The notes: generated from the letters alone by a model not told the origin. A DNA stretch of 64,000 bases from Corydoras sp. C115 (GCA_019802505.1 JAFMOC010000310.1:436001-500000), one strand, 5' to 3'; numbered from the stretch's first letter, positions 31,594 through 43,576 are shown. A program made the numbers and translations.

Positions 31594-32004
31594 CCAAAAA
31601 AATCCCTCAAATCAGCGCTTTGCGTGCCTGAGGCCTCAGTCCGATTCGTACCATATGGTGTTGGAGAAGCGTGAGGGAACCGGAGGAACAGAAAGACTGC
31701 GATTCAGAGAACGAGGACATATGCTCCGCTGTCTGCACCGATTATTAAAACAACGCCACATCTCAGAAGAACTTTAAAGCCGAAGCAAAAATGGGTCAGT
31801 CAGCAGAATATCGCCATCCGTTTGTCTTCACTTCGTCATGGTTCCATTTTGTCCGCTGGAACTTTTCTGCCGTTTAATCCGCCGAATGGAGAGGAACAAA
31901 CGCTGGTCCTTCGCAGAACGCGGAACGTCTAAGAGCGTAGAGGGTTTGAACTGCGCACACGTAATTTTTAAAGGGAATAAATAAATAGAATGAATTACAA
32001 GATA
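31594..32004. other. unique sequence
   Basis: No repeat or gene recognised. Confidence 0.4.
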
Positions 32005-32332
32005 GGCGGCACGGTGGGTTAGTGGTTGGCATGTTCTCCTCTCAGCGCTAGGGATTCCCGGTTCGAATCCCCATCTGGGTGGAGTTTCCATGTTCTCCCC
32101 GTGTCCGCGCGGGTTTCCTCCGTGTTCTCTGGTTTCCTCCCACAGTCCAAAAACATGGATCAAAGTCAATTGAATTCTCCAAATTGCCCCATATAGAGTG
32201 TGTGTGTGTGTGTGCCCTGTCCTGGGTGTATCTGCCCAGTGCCCGAAACGTTCTCCCCTGGATGGGCATGGGGAAACCCCCCGTGACCCTAGTAGAGAAT
32301 AAAGTGGATGGTGGATGGATGAATGGAATTAC
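32005..32332 (+). repeat. V-SINE, full length
   Basis: Head GGCGGCACGGTGGGTTAGTG, B box GGTTCGAATCCC, core, tail with GGATGGATGAATGG. Confidence 0.87.
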
Positions 32333-32464
32333 AAGATACACTCGGTGACCCAGGATCACCCCCCCATACACACATATACACACACACACAATGCGTCATT
32401 ATGTTCTCCACACGGCGGTTTTCTGTCTGGTGTTGTTGTCACCCTGTTAGAGGACACCAATCCA

Positions 32465-33125
32465 ACTCAGAAAGCCAAACCTGTCATCCTCAGGCTCACG
32501 TTACCTTTAGAACATGGAACTCTGACCCCCAAAGAGCAAGACGAAGAGACAGTGGCAAGACAAAACTCCCTGTTATGTTGTTATCTTAAGGAAGAAACCT
32601 TGTGTGGACTGAGGCTCAGTGGGGCACTCATCCTCCTTGAGCGGGGAGGGCAGTATCAACAGTGTAGGACAGCCATGTACAGATTGTGTAATGATCATGT
32701 GACCCGTATTTAACAATTAAAAACTCTATAAGTCGTCCTGCAGGACCGCCGGTCCAATAGTACTCCAAGTTCTATCAGTAATCGTCGTAGCCGCAGTGTT
32801 TCAGCAGAACCATGATGAAGAGCTGACCACACATCCAGGAAATGAGGCAACACCTCAAAAGCCATTAGAGCTAATGAAGCACAGGATTTAATTACTAACC
32901 ATAGTTTGATTGACACAGTGCATCATGTGACCAGAGCAGCAGAACCAAAACGGCCAGCTCCTGCATGGTACTTAGTTGAGGGGGCTCCCTGGAACAGCTT
33001 CATTTCAGCGCCACACCCTCTACTAATGAAGAGCCGGGTGAAGAGATGGAACACCAGCACGGACTAATCCCAGATCAGCAACCCATCAGCACCACCAACA
33101 CTCAGATCTGCTGGTTCCTTAACCA
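32465..33125 (-). repeat. ~690-bp retroposon-like repeat, copy 1
   Basis: Minus-oriented copy of the element at 42305-43005. Shared blocks include AAGGAAGAAACCTTGTG, GACAGCCATGTACAGATTG, TTCAGCAGAACCATGATGA, GAGGCAACACCTCAAAAGCC and GAAGAGCCGGGTGAAGAG. Confidence 0.75.
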
Positions 33126-33889
33126 CAGGCTGTATATTATTATATGAACTCCCCTCTGTTTGTAGAGTTCTTGTAACAGCCTTCCATTAATGTGGCTGCT
33201 CTTCCAAACACCCCCCTCTGCAGCACCGGTAAATAAACTACAGATGTGGGCTCCATGTATTTATTTATTTTTTACCTTCTTTTACGGTCTTTTCCTTCTC
33301 CTTCCTAGAACCTCACCCCCCCCCCCACCCCCGACTCTTGATTTTCTGACTCCCTCCCCACATCCGCCCATGCGTTACCGTATTCTATTGTTCTGCAGGA
33401 AGAGAACCCTCCAGCATCGTGTCAGCAAATTACTGCAAGAAACCTTCCAACGTGGAATTCCCCGTCGTGGGGATCCGTGTTGGATGTTCTGCAAAGTCGT
33501 TTAGATCGTCAGTTACACTAATTCGAGAGGTATGCGCACAACCAGTGCATCAAATTCAGGGTCGCGAATGGCGCCGAGCTCAGCGGAAAAAGGGAAAAGG
33601 TTGACGGAGAGACGAGGCGTAACCCAGATAACCACGAAGAACCAACGTCGGGGTGCTAGTTTATTCAAAAGGCCTTTAGATTTTAACTACAGAGGTGCGG
33701 TTCCTGAAGAGACGTCACTGTACAAGACGGTAGGTTAAGGCAAAACAGGGGACGGGGTAAAAAGTGAGCGTGTCCAGGTGCCTACAAGCCGTGGTCTCAT
33801 CAATGATCGGAACAGTTTGAAACAATTGAAACGTCGGTGACATCGCAAACTTTGGAGCAACTCATTGAAATGAATGGGACCAAAAATGG
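33126..33889. other. unique sequence
   Basis: C-rich at 33318-33332; the rest is ordinary. No gene recognised. Confidence 0.4.
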
Positions 33890-34183
33890 GGCGGCACGGT
33901 GGCTTAGAGGTTGGCATGTTCTCGTTCCAATCTGGCTATCAGTTTCCATCTTTGTGTCTGTCTGGGTTTCCTCTGGGTTCTCTGTTTTCCAAGGTCAATT
34001 GAAATCTCCAAATTGCCCCATATAGAGTGTGTCTGTGTGAGTGATTGTGTGTCCAGTGATAGATGGGCGTCCTGTCCTAGGTGTATCTGCCCAGTGCCTG
34101 AAACGTTCTTCCCTGGAGGGGCATGGGGAACTCCCCTGCAACCCTAATAGAGGATAAAGCAGAAGATAATGGATGGATGGGAC
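33890..34183 (+). repeat. V-SINE with diverged B box
   Basis: Head GGCGGCACGGTGGCTTAGAG, internal deletion around the B box, core and tail intact. Confidence 0.82.
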
Positions 34184-34249
34184 CAAAATATGGGCGTGGC
34201 TATTTGTTTGGGGGTGCGCAATCAGTTGTTTTTAGCTAGTGGAGATCAG

Positions 34250-34660
34250 CTTTTGCTGGTCACTCAGGATGTCGTGAGTTTCATTTTTGTAGCTCAAAAA
34301 TTGAGTTACGCCAAACAAAATCTGATTTGTCCCATTGGAAATAAACTAAGCCAAACTCAAAGAGTGATCAGGAGTGACCAAAGAGTGCAATCACTCTGAG
34401 ATTTCACAACAGTGGTTTGGCTACAGCCATCTCTGACTCCCACCAATTTCATTTGTGTAGCTTAAAAATTGGCTGAGTTACACAACTTTGAAAATCAGAT
34501 TTGTCCTATTGGAAATAAACAAGACAAACTCAAAGAGTGATCAGGATTGACCAAAGAATGCGATCACTCTGAGATTTCACAAAAGCGCTTTGGCTAAAAC
34601 CATCTCCGACTCTCAAGAATTTAATTTGTGTAGCTTAAAAATTGGCCGAGTTACAGGAGT
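34250..34660. repeat. ~177-bp tandem duplication
   Basis: CTCAAAGAGTGATCAGGA at about 34356 and 34533. Shared flanks GATTTGTCC(C/T)ATTGGAAATAA and CACTCTGAGATTTCACAA. About 2.3 units. Confidence 0.85.
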
Positions 34661-34857
34661 GCAAAAATCACCATAATGCAAAGTGGATGGGAATTCTGGG
34701 CTCGGAAAAACGGGAATATCTCGGGATCGGGTCAACCGATTCCTTAGCTCTTCACAAGTCCTCATCTCACCAATGAGCTAGATGTGTTTTGCAAAAATTC
34801 TGTTGTTAGCACGAAAGTTGTGGAAGAAAGGGGAGATAACATTATTATTTATGATAT

Positions 34858-34940
34858 AGGGGCAATCTCCACCCAGATTGGAATTCGAACCTGGAACCTG
34901 GAGTGCCGGCCATGCAAACCACTACACCGCCATGCCACCA
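34858..34940 (-). repeat. V-SINE head fragment
   Basis: Inverted CCACCCAGATTGGAATTCGA and head; the core is gone. Confidence 0.6.
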
Positions 34941-35404
34941 TTCCATGTTCTCCATCTCAGAGTGCGATTTCTATGCGCAACATTCTAATTTGTTCTAAAG
35001 TCCACCATTCGCACCATCATTGTTCCGTGTTCTCCTGATGATGGATGTGTTGGATGGAGAGGCTTTAGAACATTCTTTGGGTTCTTTTGCAGAGACTTTC
35101 ATACCTCTCAGATGGGACTCATTTGAGTTTATCCTGCGTGAGTCAGTTCTCTAACGTCACCGGAACTGGAACGTTAGAACATCAGTCTGTGAGCCGATCT
35201 TTTTAAATAATCTGCAGAACTCCGACTCCACCTCCCGGTTCTCCATCCGGGTTCTGAAGCCACAAGAAATGCATAGTTGCTGAACTTCTGAAGAACCCCG
35301 TCCTGTCTTTGGGAGCGGGCGAGAGTGGAACATGCGCAAGCAATCAGTGGACGTTCTCCGGGCGTTCGGTCCTCACCGTCATCTGAGATTTAAAACAGAG
35401 TGTG
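34941..35404. other. unique sequence
   Basis: Nothing recognised. Confidence 0.4.
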
Positions 35405-35995
35405 CCTGACTTTCTCTCGCTCTCTCTCTGTTTTCTGTCTCGCTTTCTCATGTGTCCACTCTCTCTTTCTCTGTATCTTGTTCTGTCTCTCTCGCTCTCT
35501 CTCTTTTTTGGTTTCTTTCTCTCTCTTTTGCAGTCAGTCTTTTAATCTCTCTCTCTTTTTTAGTCTCTCTCTCTCTCTTCTCTGTAAATTGTTCTGTCTC
35601 TGCCTCTCTCTCTCTCTCTTTTCGTGTCTCTCTCTTTCTTTAGTGTCTCTCTCTCTCTCTCTTTTGAAGTCAGTGTTTCACTCTCTCTATCTCTTTCTTG
35701 TAGTCTCTCTCGCTCTTTCACTCTCTCTCTCTTTTAGTGTCTCTCTCTCTTTCACACTTTTTTTGGTTTCTGTCTCACAGTCTCTCTTTCGCAGTCAGAC
35801 CTTCAATCTCTCTCTCTCTTTAACTGTCTCTCACTATCGCTCTCTTACTTTTTTTTTTTTTTGGTTTCTGACTCACGCTCACTCTTTGGCAGTCTATCTC
35901 TCTCGGTCTCTCTCTCTCTTTTGTTTTCTGTCTCATGCTCTCTCGTTGGACATCTCTCTCTCTCTCTCTCTCTCTCTCTTTTGGTTTCTGACTCA

Positions 35996-36031
<36 letters not shown>
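35405..36031. repeat. CT-rich polypyrimidine tract, ~630 bp
   Basis: Interrupted (TC)n with TTTTGGTTTCTG, GCAGTCAG and CTCACGCTCT interruptions repeated several times. Confidence 0.93.
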
Positions 36032-36032
<1 letters not shown>

Positions 36033-36297
36033 GGTGGTGTTGCTCTTGAGAAGTCATCATGCATTCCTGAGGTCTCAGTGAGATTGGATTAGATCTGCTG
36101 AGAATTCATCTGCTAATGAAGTCCGAGCTAAATTTAATAAAAGCTTTAAGAGAGAGAGACTGGAATCATGTGGGCGGGCGAGCGAGAGATACGCCAAACT
36201 ACATTCCAGGTCTTTCAACGGCCTCAGTCAGCGACGGTAAACATGTCTGAATGGAGGACGAGAATCGGGTCTTAAATCATTCAGAACCTAGAATGGA
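36032..36297. other. unique spacer between CT-rich and GA-rich tracts
   Basis: About 265 bp of ordinary sequence. The flanking tracts are mutually complementary, so single strands could pair across it. Confidence 0.5.
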
Positions 36298-36471
36298 GCG
36301 AAAGAGAGAGAGAGTGAGAGAGAGAGTAAAGGAAAGCAAGAGAAGGAGAAAAAGCACAAGCTGAAAAAAGAAAGAGAGCTGGGGCGAGAGAGAGAGAGAG
36401 AGTACAAATGAGTTTAAAAAAGAGAGTGAGAGAGGAAGAGAATAAGAAGGAAAAAGCGAGAGCAAGTATGA

Positions 36472-36506
<35 letters not shown>

Positions 36507-36693
36507 CAAATTTGTTTAAAAAGAGAGAGAGCGAGAGAGAATAAAGAAGGAAAGAATGAGAACGAGAGAGAGTATGAGAGAGATAGATAGAGAGAGTATG
36601 AGAGAGAGAGACAGAGAGAGAGAAAATAAGAAAGAGAGTGAGTGCAAATTTAAAAGAGAGAGAGAAAAGAGAGAGAGAGAGAGAGAGGGAGAG
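36298..36693. repeat. GA-rich polypurine tract, ~400 bp
   Basis: Interrupted (GA)n with GCAAATTT(G/A) interruptions; complementary to the CT tract at 35405-36031. Confidence 0.93.
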
Positions 36694-36780
36694 AGAGCTT
36701 CCTGATGCAATAATAAAACATGCAGGGATCATAGTGTGAGGTCATCATCCAGCAAATCAAACCCATCAGCTCCGGCTTTA

Positions 36781-36972
36781 TGTTTCTCTCTCTTTTTCTT
36801 TCTTTTTCTTTTTCTTTCTTTATTATTTTTCCTTTTATTCTTTCTTTTTCTCTCTGTCTTTCTGTTTTTTTCTTTCTTCGCCCCCCCCCCTTTTTTTCTT
36901 TCTTTATTTTCTTTTTCTTTATTTATTTTCTTTCTTTTTTTTCTTTTTTTTTATTTCATTTCTTTTTTCTAA
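36781..36972. repeat. T/TTTC-rich tract
   Basis: TTTCTTTC repeats with a C run at 36880-36890. Confidence 0.9.
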
Positions 36973-37140
36973 AATGGAATCATTTTCTTTTGAACTCTGA
37001 GCATTTATATTTTGATTGCTTTATTTATTCATAAAACTTTGTCAGCGAAACATTAAAACATTTCCAGCAGCTGCAGCGTTCAGACTGCGCCTCCGTCTCG
37101 CTGCTGTTTACTGCGAATGTGCAAATGTGTGAATATGCCC

Positions 37141-37340
37141 ATTCCACAACATGGACAAAGGTTCAGGTAGTGAACACTGCCGGGATAAGCCATAATAAAT
37201 AATAGGCACCCAAAAAACCCTGCTCTGTGATGGTGCTATTGGGGTTCTGAGCATTAGAGAACACAGTATGGACTGCAGAATACAAACAGATGGACTACAG
37301 TCTGGAATGGTCCATCGTTACGGAACATGTGTATGAAGGG
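37141..37340 (+). repeat. interspersed repeat, third copy of the 5147-5620 family
   Basis: Contains GAACACTGCCGGGATAAGCC, CCCTGCTCTGTG, GCATTAGAGAACACAGTATG and AACAGATGGACTACAGTC in the same order as in intron 3. Confidence 0.65.
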
Positions 37341-37816
37341 AACCTGATACGGAATGTCTATATTCCGGGAGTTGGATTTCTCAGCAGAACAATTTTTTTA
37401 TTCCTGCACTAAAATAAGACATTCTACGGCATGGGTTTTGGAAAAGTGTGTTATGTGGGTGTGTCCCTGAAGCAGTCTGTACCGATTTGGATCCTTCAGG
37501 AAACGTTTTACTAGCTGTGCCTATTACCCCCGGCTAAAAATACCCCCTCTCAGGCGTGGGGGGGGGGGGGGGGGGGTGCTCCGGCTGTTCCACTGGCAGT
37601 GCAATTAATGGATGCTGCAGCACTGTTCACAGAAAGCACACCGGAGAACACTCCAGTACCATTTATGCAAATGCCCCATTGTGCATGATGTCACAAATAC
37701 AGTACATTAACCCTGTTCTGCGGAGGAGGATGGAGAACCAGCCCCAGAACTCTAATATCTGTTATATCTGCACACTCTGGTTATTTCAAACTTCACTCCC
37801 ATCTCTCCATTTGAAG
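37341..37816. other. unique sequence with an ~18-bp G run
   Basis: G homopolymer at about 37559-37576. No gene recognised. Confidence 0.45.
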
Positions 37817-37935
37817 GGCGGCACAGTGGCATAGTGCGTGAGAAGTTTGCATGTTCTCCCCGTGTGGGTTCTCCGGTTTCCTCCCACATCGGTTGCTCTT
37901 AATCTAATTGCCCCTATATAGTGTCAATCCATCAC
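37817..37935 (+). repeat. V-SINE, internally deleted
   Basis: Head GGCGGCACAGTGGCATAGTG is joined directly to the core (GTTTGCATGTTCTCCCCGTG); B box and tail absent. Confidence 0.7.
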
Positions 37936-38558
37936 TGGACACACACTCACTCACACGTGTGATGAAGCCTGTTTAGTAAACAGATCAGAGGTGGGGCAGG
38001 TGATTAACCCAGCTGGTGTAGTTAATTAAGCAGGAACCCAAACAGGGGGGTAAACAGAGAACAAAGAGAACATCTGGCGAGAAGACAATCGGAAACGGCT
38101 GTTAAAACAAACAAAGGTGAAGCCTCTGCATGGAGATCAATATCGAGAACGCCCAGGAGAACGCCCAGGAGCTCCACCGTGGAACTCCAACTGAAAACTG
38201 TCCTGATATCGCCGCTCTACACTACACTGTGATGTCATGAGGGGTATGGAGGTTTGGGGGCGGGTTGACGGAGGTGGTTGGGCAGGAGTCACTGGGGAAC
38301 ATGATGTCAGGGGATGACATGGCGATCGTGGAGATGGAGGGATGTATTGGAGAAGAGGGGGGATGAAGAATGGAGGAGGCCGTTAGTTGGGAAAAGGGTA
38401 AATATTCGGGGCAGTGAGGTGAAGGAGAGGGAGTTGCAGGAGTGACCCGTGACGGGTGAACTGCTCCGGCCAGGAGGCAGGAGGAGGAGCTGGAAGAGGT
38501 GGAGGTTCTCATTGGGAGATGAGAACCATCCATTGGGATGGATGAGTTTAGCAGACGG
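37936..38558. other. unique sequence
   Basis: Includes CCAGGAGAACGCCCAGGAG direct repeats near 38151-38172. A 114-codon minus frame (38222-38566) is low-complexity Ser/Pro/Thr and is not called. Confidence 0.4.
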
Positions 38559-38759
38559 AGCGGCACAGTGGCTTAGAGGTCAGTACGTCCACCTCTCTGC
38601 ACTGGTTCCAACCCCAATCTGGGTGGAGTTTGCATGTTCTCCCCGTGTCCATGTGGGTTTCCTTTGGGTTCCTCCCACAGTCCAAACCCCCCCCCCCCAC
38701 CCAATCCCCCCTCCTCCACAACCCTAGAAAAGGATATAGCAGAAGATAATGGATGGATA

Positions 38760-38802
<43 letters not shown>

Positions 38803-38935
38803 AGTTAGTGTGCCCAACATTGGATTGGCACCCTGTCCTGGGTGTCCTGTCCTGGGTGTCCCAAGGAAATTCATGGACACCCCCACACGACCCCAGTACC
38901 TAGTAAAGGATAAAGCGGAGGATAATGAATGAGTC
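38559..38935 (+). repeat. V-SINE copy plus 3' fragment separated by GT repeats
   Basis: The head-to-tail copy at 38559-38760 lacks the middle; a (GT)n at 38761-38805 leads into a second 3' part (GCCCAACATTGGATTGGCAC to GATAATGAATGAG), with CCTGTCCTGGGTGT duplicated. Confidence 0.7.
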
Positions 38936-39345
38936 TATTAGAGGGACGGGATAGGATACAAAATTAGAAGGTGGCATGGAGGTGGTTGTTTCCAGGAGAG
39001 CGCCATGGACGTGAGGTAGGACATGCAGACTTTGTCCCTCCCCCTCAGGATTCAGACCCACAGTGAAGCAACTGCACCCCAGACATACAGGATACAGATG
39101 TGGGCCACATCTGGCTGACACATAGCACCGGTGCCCTACCACTGGACCTGGCACCAATATTTATATGGCGTCTGTGCCCCAAAACACATCTGGATGTCGG
39201 GCAGATATCTGGCACCAGCTGGTCCAGATGTTCCAAACAACATCTGGAGATGATTGGGGTGGTGCCACCTACATGTGAAGCATTGATACATGTAGCTACT
39301 GAGCCAGATGTGAAGGCTAATCTCTGGACGCGCTAGAACACCATG
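38936..39345. repeat. unclassified repeat-like segment with (C)CAGATGT motifs
   Basis: ACATCTGG / CCAGATGT occurs repeatedly between 39110 and 39320 in both orientations. The style is similar to 63880-63960. Copy number unknown. Confidence 0.35.
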
Positions 39346-39401
39346 TCATTCTAAAGAGCTTTTAGTCCCCATTTGATTTGAAAAGGAAAAGATAAAAGTA
39401 G

Positions 39402-39605
39402 GATGGCACGGTGGCTTAGTGGTGGGCATGTTCTCCTCTCAGCACTAGGGATTCCCTATTCAAATACTGGGTGGCGTTTCCATGTTCTCCCCGTGTCTGC
39501 GTGGGTTTCCTCCGGGTTCTCCAGTTTCTGCCCACTGTCCAAAAACATGGATCAAGGTCAATTGAATTCTCCAAATTGCCCCATATAGAGTGTGTGTGTG
39601 AGTGA
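39402..39605 (+). repeat. V-SINE 5' two thirds
   Basis: Head GGCACGGTGGCTTAGTGG, B box partly deleted, core intact, ending at CCCCATATAGAGTGTGTG. Confidence 0.82.
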
Positions 39606-39717
39606 AGATCAAAGTGATTGGTATTGATTAATGAACGAGATGTAATATAGCGAGGCGTCCATTTGTTAACAGACTTCAAAGGAATCAATGGAAATATTGT
39701 ATAAGCATGGGATTAAC

Positions 39718-39936
39718 CAAGTGTGTGTGTGTGTGTGCGTGCGTGTGTGTGTGTGTGTGTGTGTATGTTTGTGTGTGTGTTTGCATTTGTGTGTGTGTGT
39801 ATATATGTGTGTGTGTGCGTGTGTGTGTGGATGTGTGTGTGTGTGCGCATGTGTGTGTGTGTTTGTCTGTGTGTGTGTGTTTGCATGTGTATGTGTGTGT
39901 TTGCATGTGTGTATATGTTTGTGTGTATGTTTGCAT

Positions 39937-39978
<42 letters not shown>

Positions 39979-40220
39979 ATGTGTGTGTTTGTGTATGTGT
40001 GAGAGTGTGTGCGTGTGTGGATGTGTGTGTTTATGGGTGTGTGTGTGGATGTGTGTGCATGTGTGTGTGCATGTGTGTGTGTGTGTGTGTGTGTTTGCAT
40101 GTGTGTGAATGTGTATGTGTGTATATGTTTGTGTGCACGTTAGCATGTGTGTGTGTGTGTGTGCCTGTGTGTGTGTATATGTTTGTCTGTGTGTTTGCAT
40201 ATGTGTATGTGTATGTGCAT
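39718..40220. repeat. GT-rich tract, ~500 bp
   Basis: (GT)n interrupted by TTTGCATGTGT, ATATGTTTGTG and CGTGCGTG motifs. The long Cys/Val frames here are artefacts. Confidence 0.95.
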
Positions 40221-40227
40221 GAACATG

Positions 40228-40400
40228 GAGAACCTCATGGGGCAGCACACTGAGTCCACCGTTTAAATAGCAACCCACCAAAGTCAGAGCGCTACTGTGG
40301 GTTATATATCAATCAGCAATACGCTGATTGGTTTAATGTACGTTACGCTCAAAACACACCCATTAAGAATTAAGAGGATTAGAACAGCTCAATGCGCTGC
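40228..40400 (+). repeat. unclassified interspersed repeat, copy 1
   Basis: Carries AAATAGCAACCCACCAAAGT, CAGAGCGCTAC, ACGCTGATTGGTTTAATGTA and CAAAACACACCCATTAAG, shared with 40685-40835, 41500-41720 and 58680-58880. Confidence 0.65.
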
Positions 40401-40684
40401 TTCATGAGGTTCTCCATCTTCCTCCATCTTCCTTGTGAATAGAGACCCCACAGTATAGTGTGTTCTATGGATCTGCGTTCTCAGTACAAACGCAGTCAGA
40501 TTTAATAGCGTTCCGTTGGTTTCAGCATTCAGTGGCGTTGGTCACGCAGTGGTGAAGATGTTGATGATACTCCACCTAATGAGATAGCGACCGACGACTG
40601 ACTGACGACGTCTGGAGAGAGGGTTTTTTCCGTCGGCGGTGCGTCTGGGTTTGGAAATGTACCTGAACACACCTCATTTCGTCC
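40401..40684. other. unique sequence
   Basis: Nothing recognised. Confidence 0.4.
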
Positions 40685-40835
40685 AGGTAGCTGCACTGTT
40701 TAAATAGCAACCCACCAAAGTCAGAGTGGCACCTGGCTCTTAAAGGGGAAGTGCAGTGACACGCTGATTGGTTTAGTGTACGTAACACCCAAAACACACC
40801 CATTAAGAATTAAGAGAGCTAGAACATGAGTTCTG
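40685..40835 (+). repeat. unclassified interspersed repeat, copy 2
   Basis: Same block order as copy 1, with CACCTGGCTCTTAAAGGGG intact. Confidence 0.7.
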
Positions 40836-41224
40836 CGTCCGTCGTTATGGCCAACGCCACGCTGCCACGCACGAAATCGAGCTGTGTGATTGACAGCTGC
40901 TGTAAGATGTTGGAAAAACCATGCCAATTTAACTCTTAGAACCCTAAAACATTTGCGGTTCCTGCGAGTGTAAGCTCCTTTAGGATTTGGATCTTGGTAC
41001 CTGATATTTATCTCCCAGTTCGTAACCACGTTTTTAAAGTTATACGCATGTTGTGTGAACAACGTGGGCAAAACATCGTCGGGGGAGCCGATTTTCGGAA
41101 GGCGGTGCGAGTGCAGCCTGTTCGCTCGCTCACGTGTGTCGCATTTACGTGTCTGGAGAGAAAGAACACATGTTCCGTTGCTTGGTTTCCTGTGTGGGAT
41201 GAGAAACAGATGTGTGTGTGTGTT
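40836..41224. other. unique sequence
   Basis: Nothing recognised. Confidence 0.4.
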
Positions 41225-41470
41225 CACTGAGGGGGAAGGGGGGGTTCCCCATGCCCATTCAGGGGAGAATGTTTCGGGCACTGGGCAGATACACCCAGGA
41301 CAGCACACCAATCCATTACTGGACACACACTCACTCACACAGACAATCTCTATATGGGGCAATTTGGAGCATGCAATTGACCTTGAATCCATGTTTTTGG
41401 TCTGTGGGAGGAAACCGGAGAACCAGGAGGAAACCCACGTGGACATGGGGAGACCATGGAAACCCTATTA
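41225..41470 (-). repeat. V-SINE, lacking head
   Basis: From CCCCATGCCCATTCAGGGGA to the core (GTGGACATGGGGAGACC); tRNA-like head absent. Confidence 0.75.
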
Positions 41471-41499
41471 ACATTCCCTTTTAGAACCAGATGGCGCTC

Positions 41500-41720
41500 T
41501 GACTTTGGCTCCAGGTCACTTTTGACCTCCATGAGGTTTTCCATGTTCATGTGAATGGAGAACCCACAGTAGCACTCTGACTTTGGCAGGTTGCTATTTA
41601 AACGGTGTAGCTACCTGGACTCAATGCTCTGCTCCATGAGGTTCTCCATGTTCATGTGAATGTAGAACCCACAGTAGCACTCGTTGCTTTTTAAACCACA
41701 CAGGAGGAAGGTGGGAATAT
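41500..41720 (-). repeat. unclassified interspersed repeat, copy 3
   Basis: GAGGTTTTCCATGTTCATGT and ACCCACAGTAGCACTC occur twice within the copy; minus-oriented relative to copies 1 and 2. Confidence 0.6.
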
Positions 41721-42304
41721 AGACAGTGGGCGGGGTCTGAGATAGTAATGATCATCACAACGCACCTTATGTGGGGTCCCAGAAATGCACCTAAAAAAAT
41801 GCCCCATTTAGAGACAGCCACGCCCATCGGGGGGAGATATATTCACACGCAGCATTGCTATTTAAACCACACAGGAGGAAGGCGGGAAAACATAGTGTTG
41901 TGCAGGGCGTACGACGGGATGCCATCATTTTTTAAAACTACATTCTTTTCAGATGATTATGTAAATTAGGTTCGGATACTATTTCGAGAAAATAGGTCAC
42001 GGAACGAAGCGTTAACTTAATAAGAACATTTTCAAAGCGCTTATATAACCCTCACTCATCTCTGCTGATGACTTCTCTAAAGCGGCCTCATGACACTTCA
42101 TTAATGATTCAAACCCTAACGAACTTTCAGATTGCCGTCACTTTAATTTCTGGTAACGTTCGACGCCACGTTGGTTCCCAAACAGTTGAACATCGGGAAT
42201 TTCCACAGACGGTGTGTTTATGATGCATCAGTTGTAAAGAGAGAATCTTTAATAGTAGCTTAAAAACACATTAATAAAATTTAGCCTTTAATTAATTCTG
42301 TAGA
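41721..42304. other. unique sequence, partly CNE-like
   Basis: 41960-42240 is non-repetitive with AAGCGTTAACTTAATAAG and GACACTTCATTAATGATTCA. A short duplicate of the CACACAGGAGGAAGG motif occurs at 41698 and 41867. Confidence 0.3.
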
Positions 42305-43005
42305 TGAAGCTGTAGATCTGAGTGTTGGTGGTGTTGGGTTGCTGATCTGGGATCAGTCCATGCTGGCGTTCCACCTCTTCACCCGGCTCTTCATTAGTAG
42401 AGGGTGTGGCACTGAAATGAGGCTGTTCCCAGAGCCTCCTCAACTAAGTACCCTGCAGGATCTGCCCCTTTTTGTTCTGCTGCTCTAGTCACATGATGCA
42501 CTGTGTCAGTCAAACTAATGGTTATTAATTAAATCCTGTGCTTCATTAGCTCTAATGGCTTTTGAGGTGCTGCCTCATTTCCTGGAGGTGTGGTCAGCTC
42601 CTCATCATGGTTCTGCTTAAACACCGTGCCTACGACGCGACAGGTTACTGATAGAACCTGGAGTTCTATTGGACCGGTGGTCCGGCAGGACGTCCTCAAT
42701 GGATTTATATAGTTTCCAATTGTTAAATACAGGTCACATGATCACCACACAATCTGTACATGGCTGTCCTAGACTGTTGATGCTGCCACCCCAGGTCAAG
42801 GAGGATGAGGCCCCCACTGAGCCTTGGTCCTCACAAGGTTTCTTCCTTAATATATCAACATAACAGGAAGTTTCGTCTTGCCACTGTCTCTTTGTCTTGC
42901 TCTTTGGGGGTTTAAAGGTTTATAACTCTGTAAAGCTGCTTTGTGACGACATACGATTGTAAAAAAAAAAAAAAAAAAAAAGCGCTCTATAAATAAATTA
43001 TTTGA
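42305..43005 (+). repeat. ~690-bp retroposon-like repeat, longest copy
   Basis: Reaches from GATCTGAGTGTTGGTGGTGT to the 3' end TCTATAAATAAATTATTTGAA, preceded by ATAACTCTGTAAAGCTGCTT. That 3' end is widespread in teleost repeats and resembles a non-LTR tail with short repeats. An A run at 42960-42980. No protein coding seen. Confidence 0.72.
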
Positions 43006-43286
43006 AGCAGGACCTTCAGACTTTGTTGTCATGAAAACTCGCAGACTTCTGAACTTTTGATTTCTCAGTTGTTTTTTTTTTTTTTGAGTCTTTTCTTTAT
43101 CAAACAAATCAGAAATTCCTTGGTTAACCAAAAACATCCACAACCTATTTTTGTGTTCTGTGTAGTAAACCACACTCGCGCCCAAAACCATCGCTGCCCT
43201 GCAATTCTCTGAGTAAATGCAGCATTTCTCCCAAAACATGTGTGCAATTTTGAAACAATGAGAAAAAAACAGAAAGAAAATAAAGT
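43006..43286. other. unique sequence
   Basis: T and A runs; nothing recognised. Confidence 0.4.
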
Positions 43287-43560
43287 TCCGCCCATTATCT
43301 TCCGCTTTATCCTCTATTAGGGTGGGGTGGGTCTCCATGCCCACCCAGAGGAGAACGTTTCGGGCACTGGGCAGACACACCCAGGACAGGACGCAAATCT
43401 ATTACTGGACACACACTTACACAAACACACTCTATATGGGGCAATTTGGAGAATTCAATTGACCTTGATCCATGTTTTTGGACCGTGGGAAGAAACCAGA
43501 GAACCCGGAGGAAACCCATGCGGACACGATGAAAACATGGAAACGCCGTACACGACGTTC
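43287..43560 (-). repeat. V-SINE, lacking head
   Basis: Tail CCCATTATCTTCCGCTTTAT to the core; the head is missing. Confidence 0.77.
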
Positions 43561-43576
43561 TCACGATGGTGGTTAC

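Noticed and set aside
30674..31777. Open frames of 291-367 codons in all three plus frames
   Set aside because: They are translations of the CA/CATA/CACT simple repeat (His, Thr, Tyr, Ser only); openness in three frames shows there is no coding constraint.
39685..40281. Long Cys/Val and His/Thr frames on both strands
   Set aside because: Translation of the GT-rich tract.
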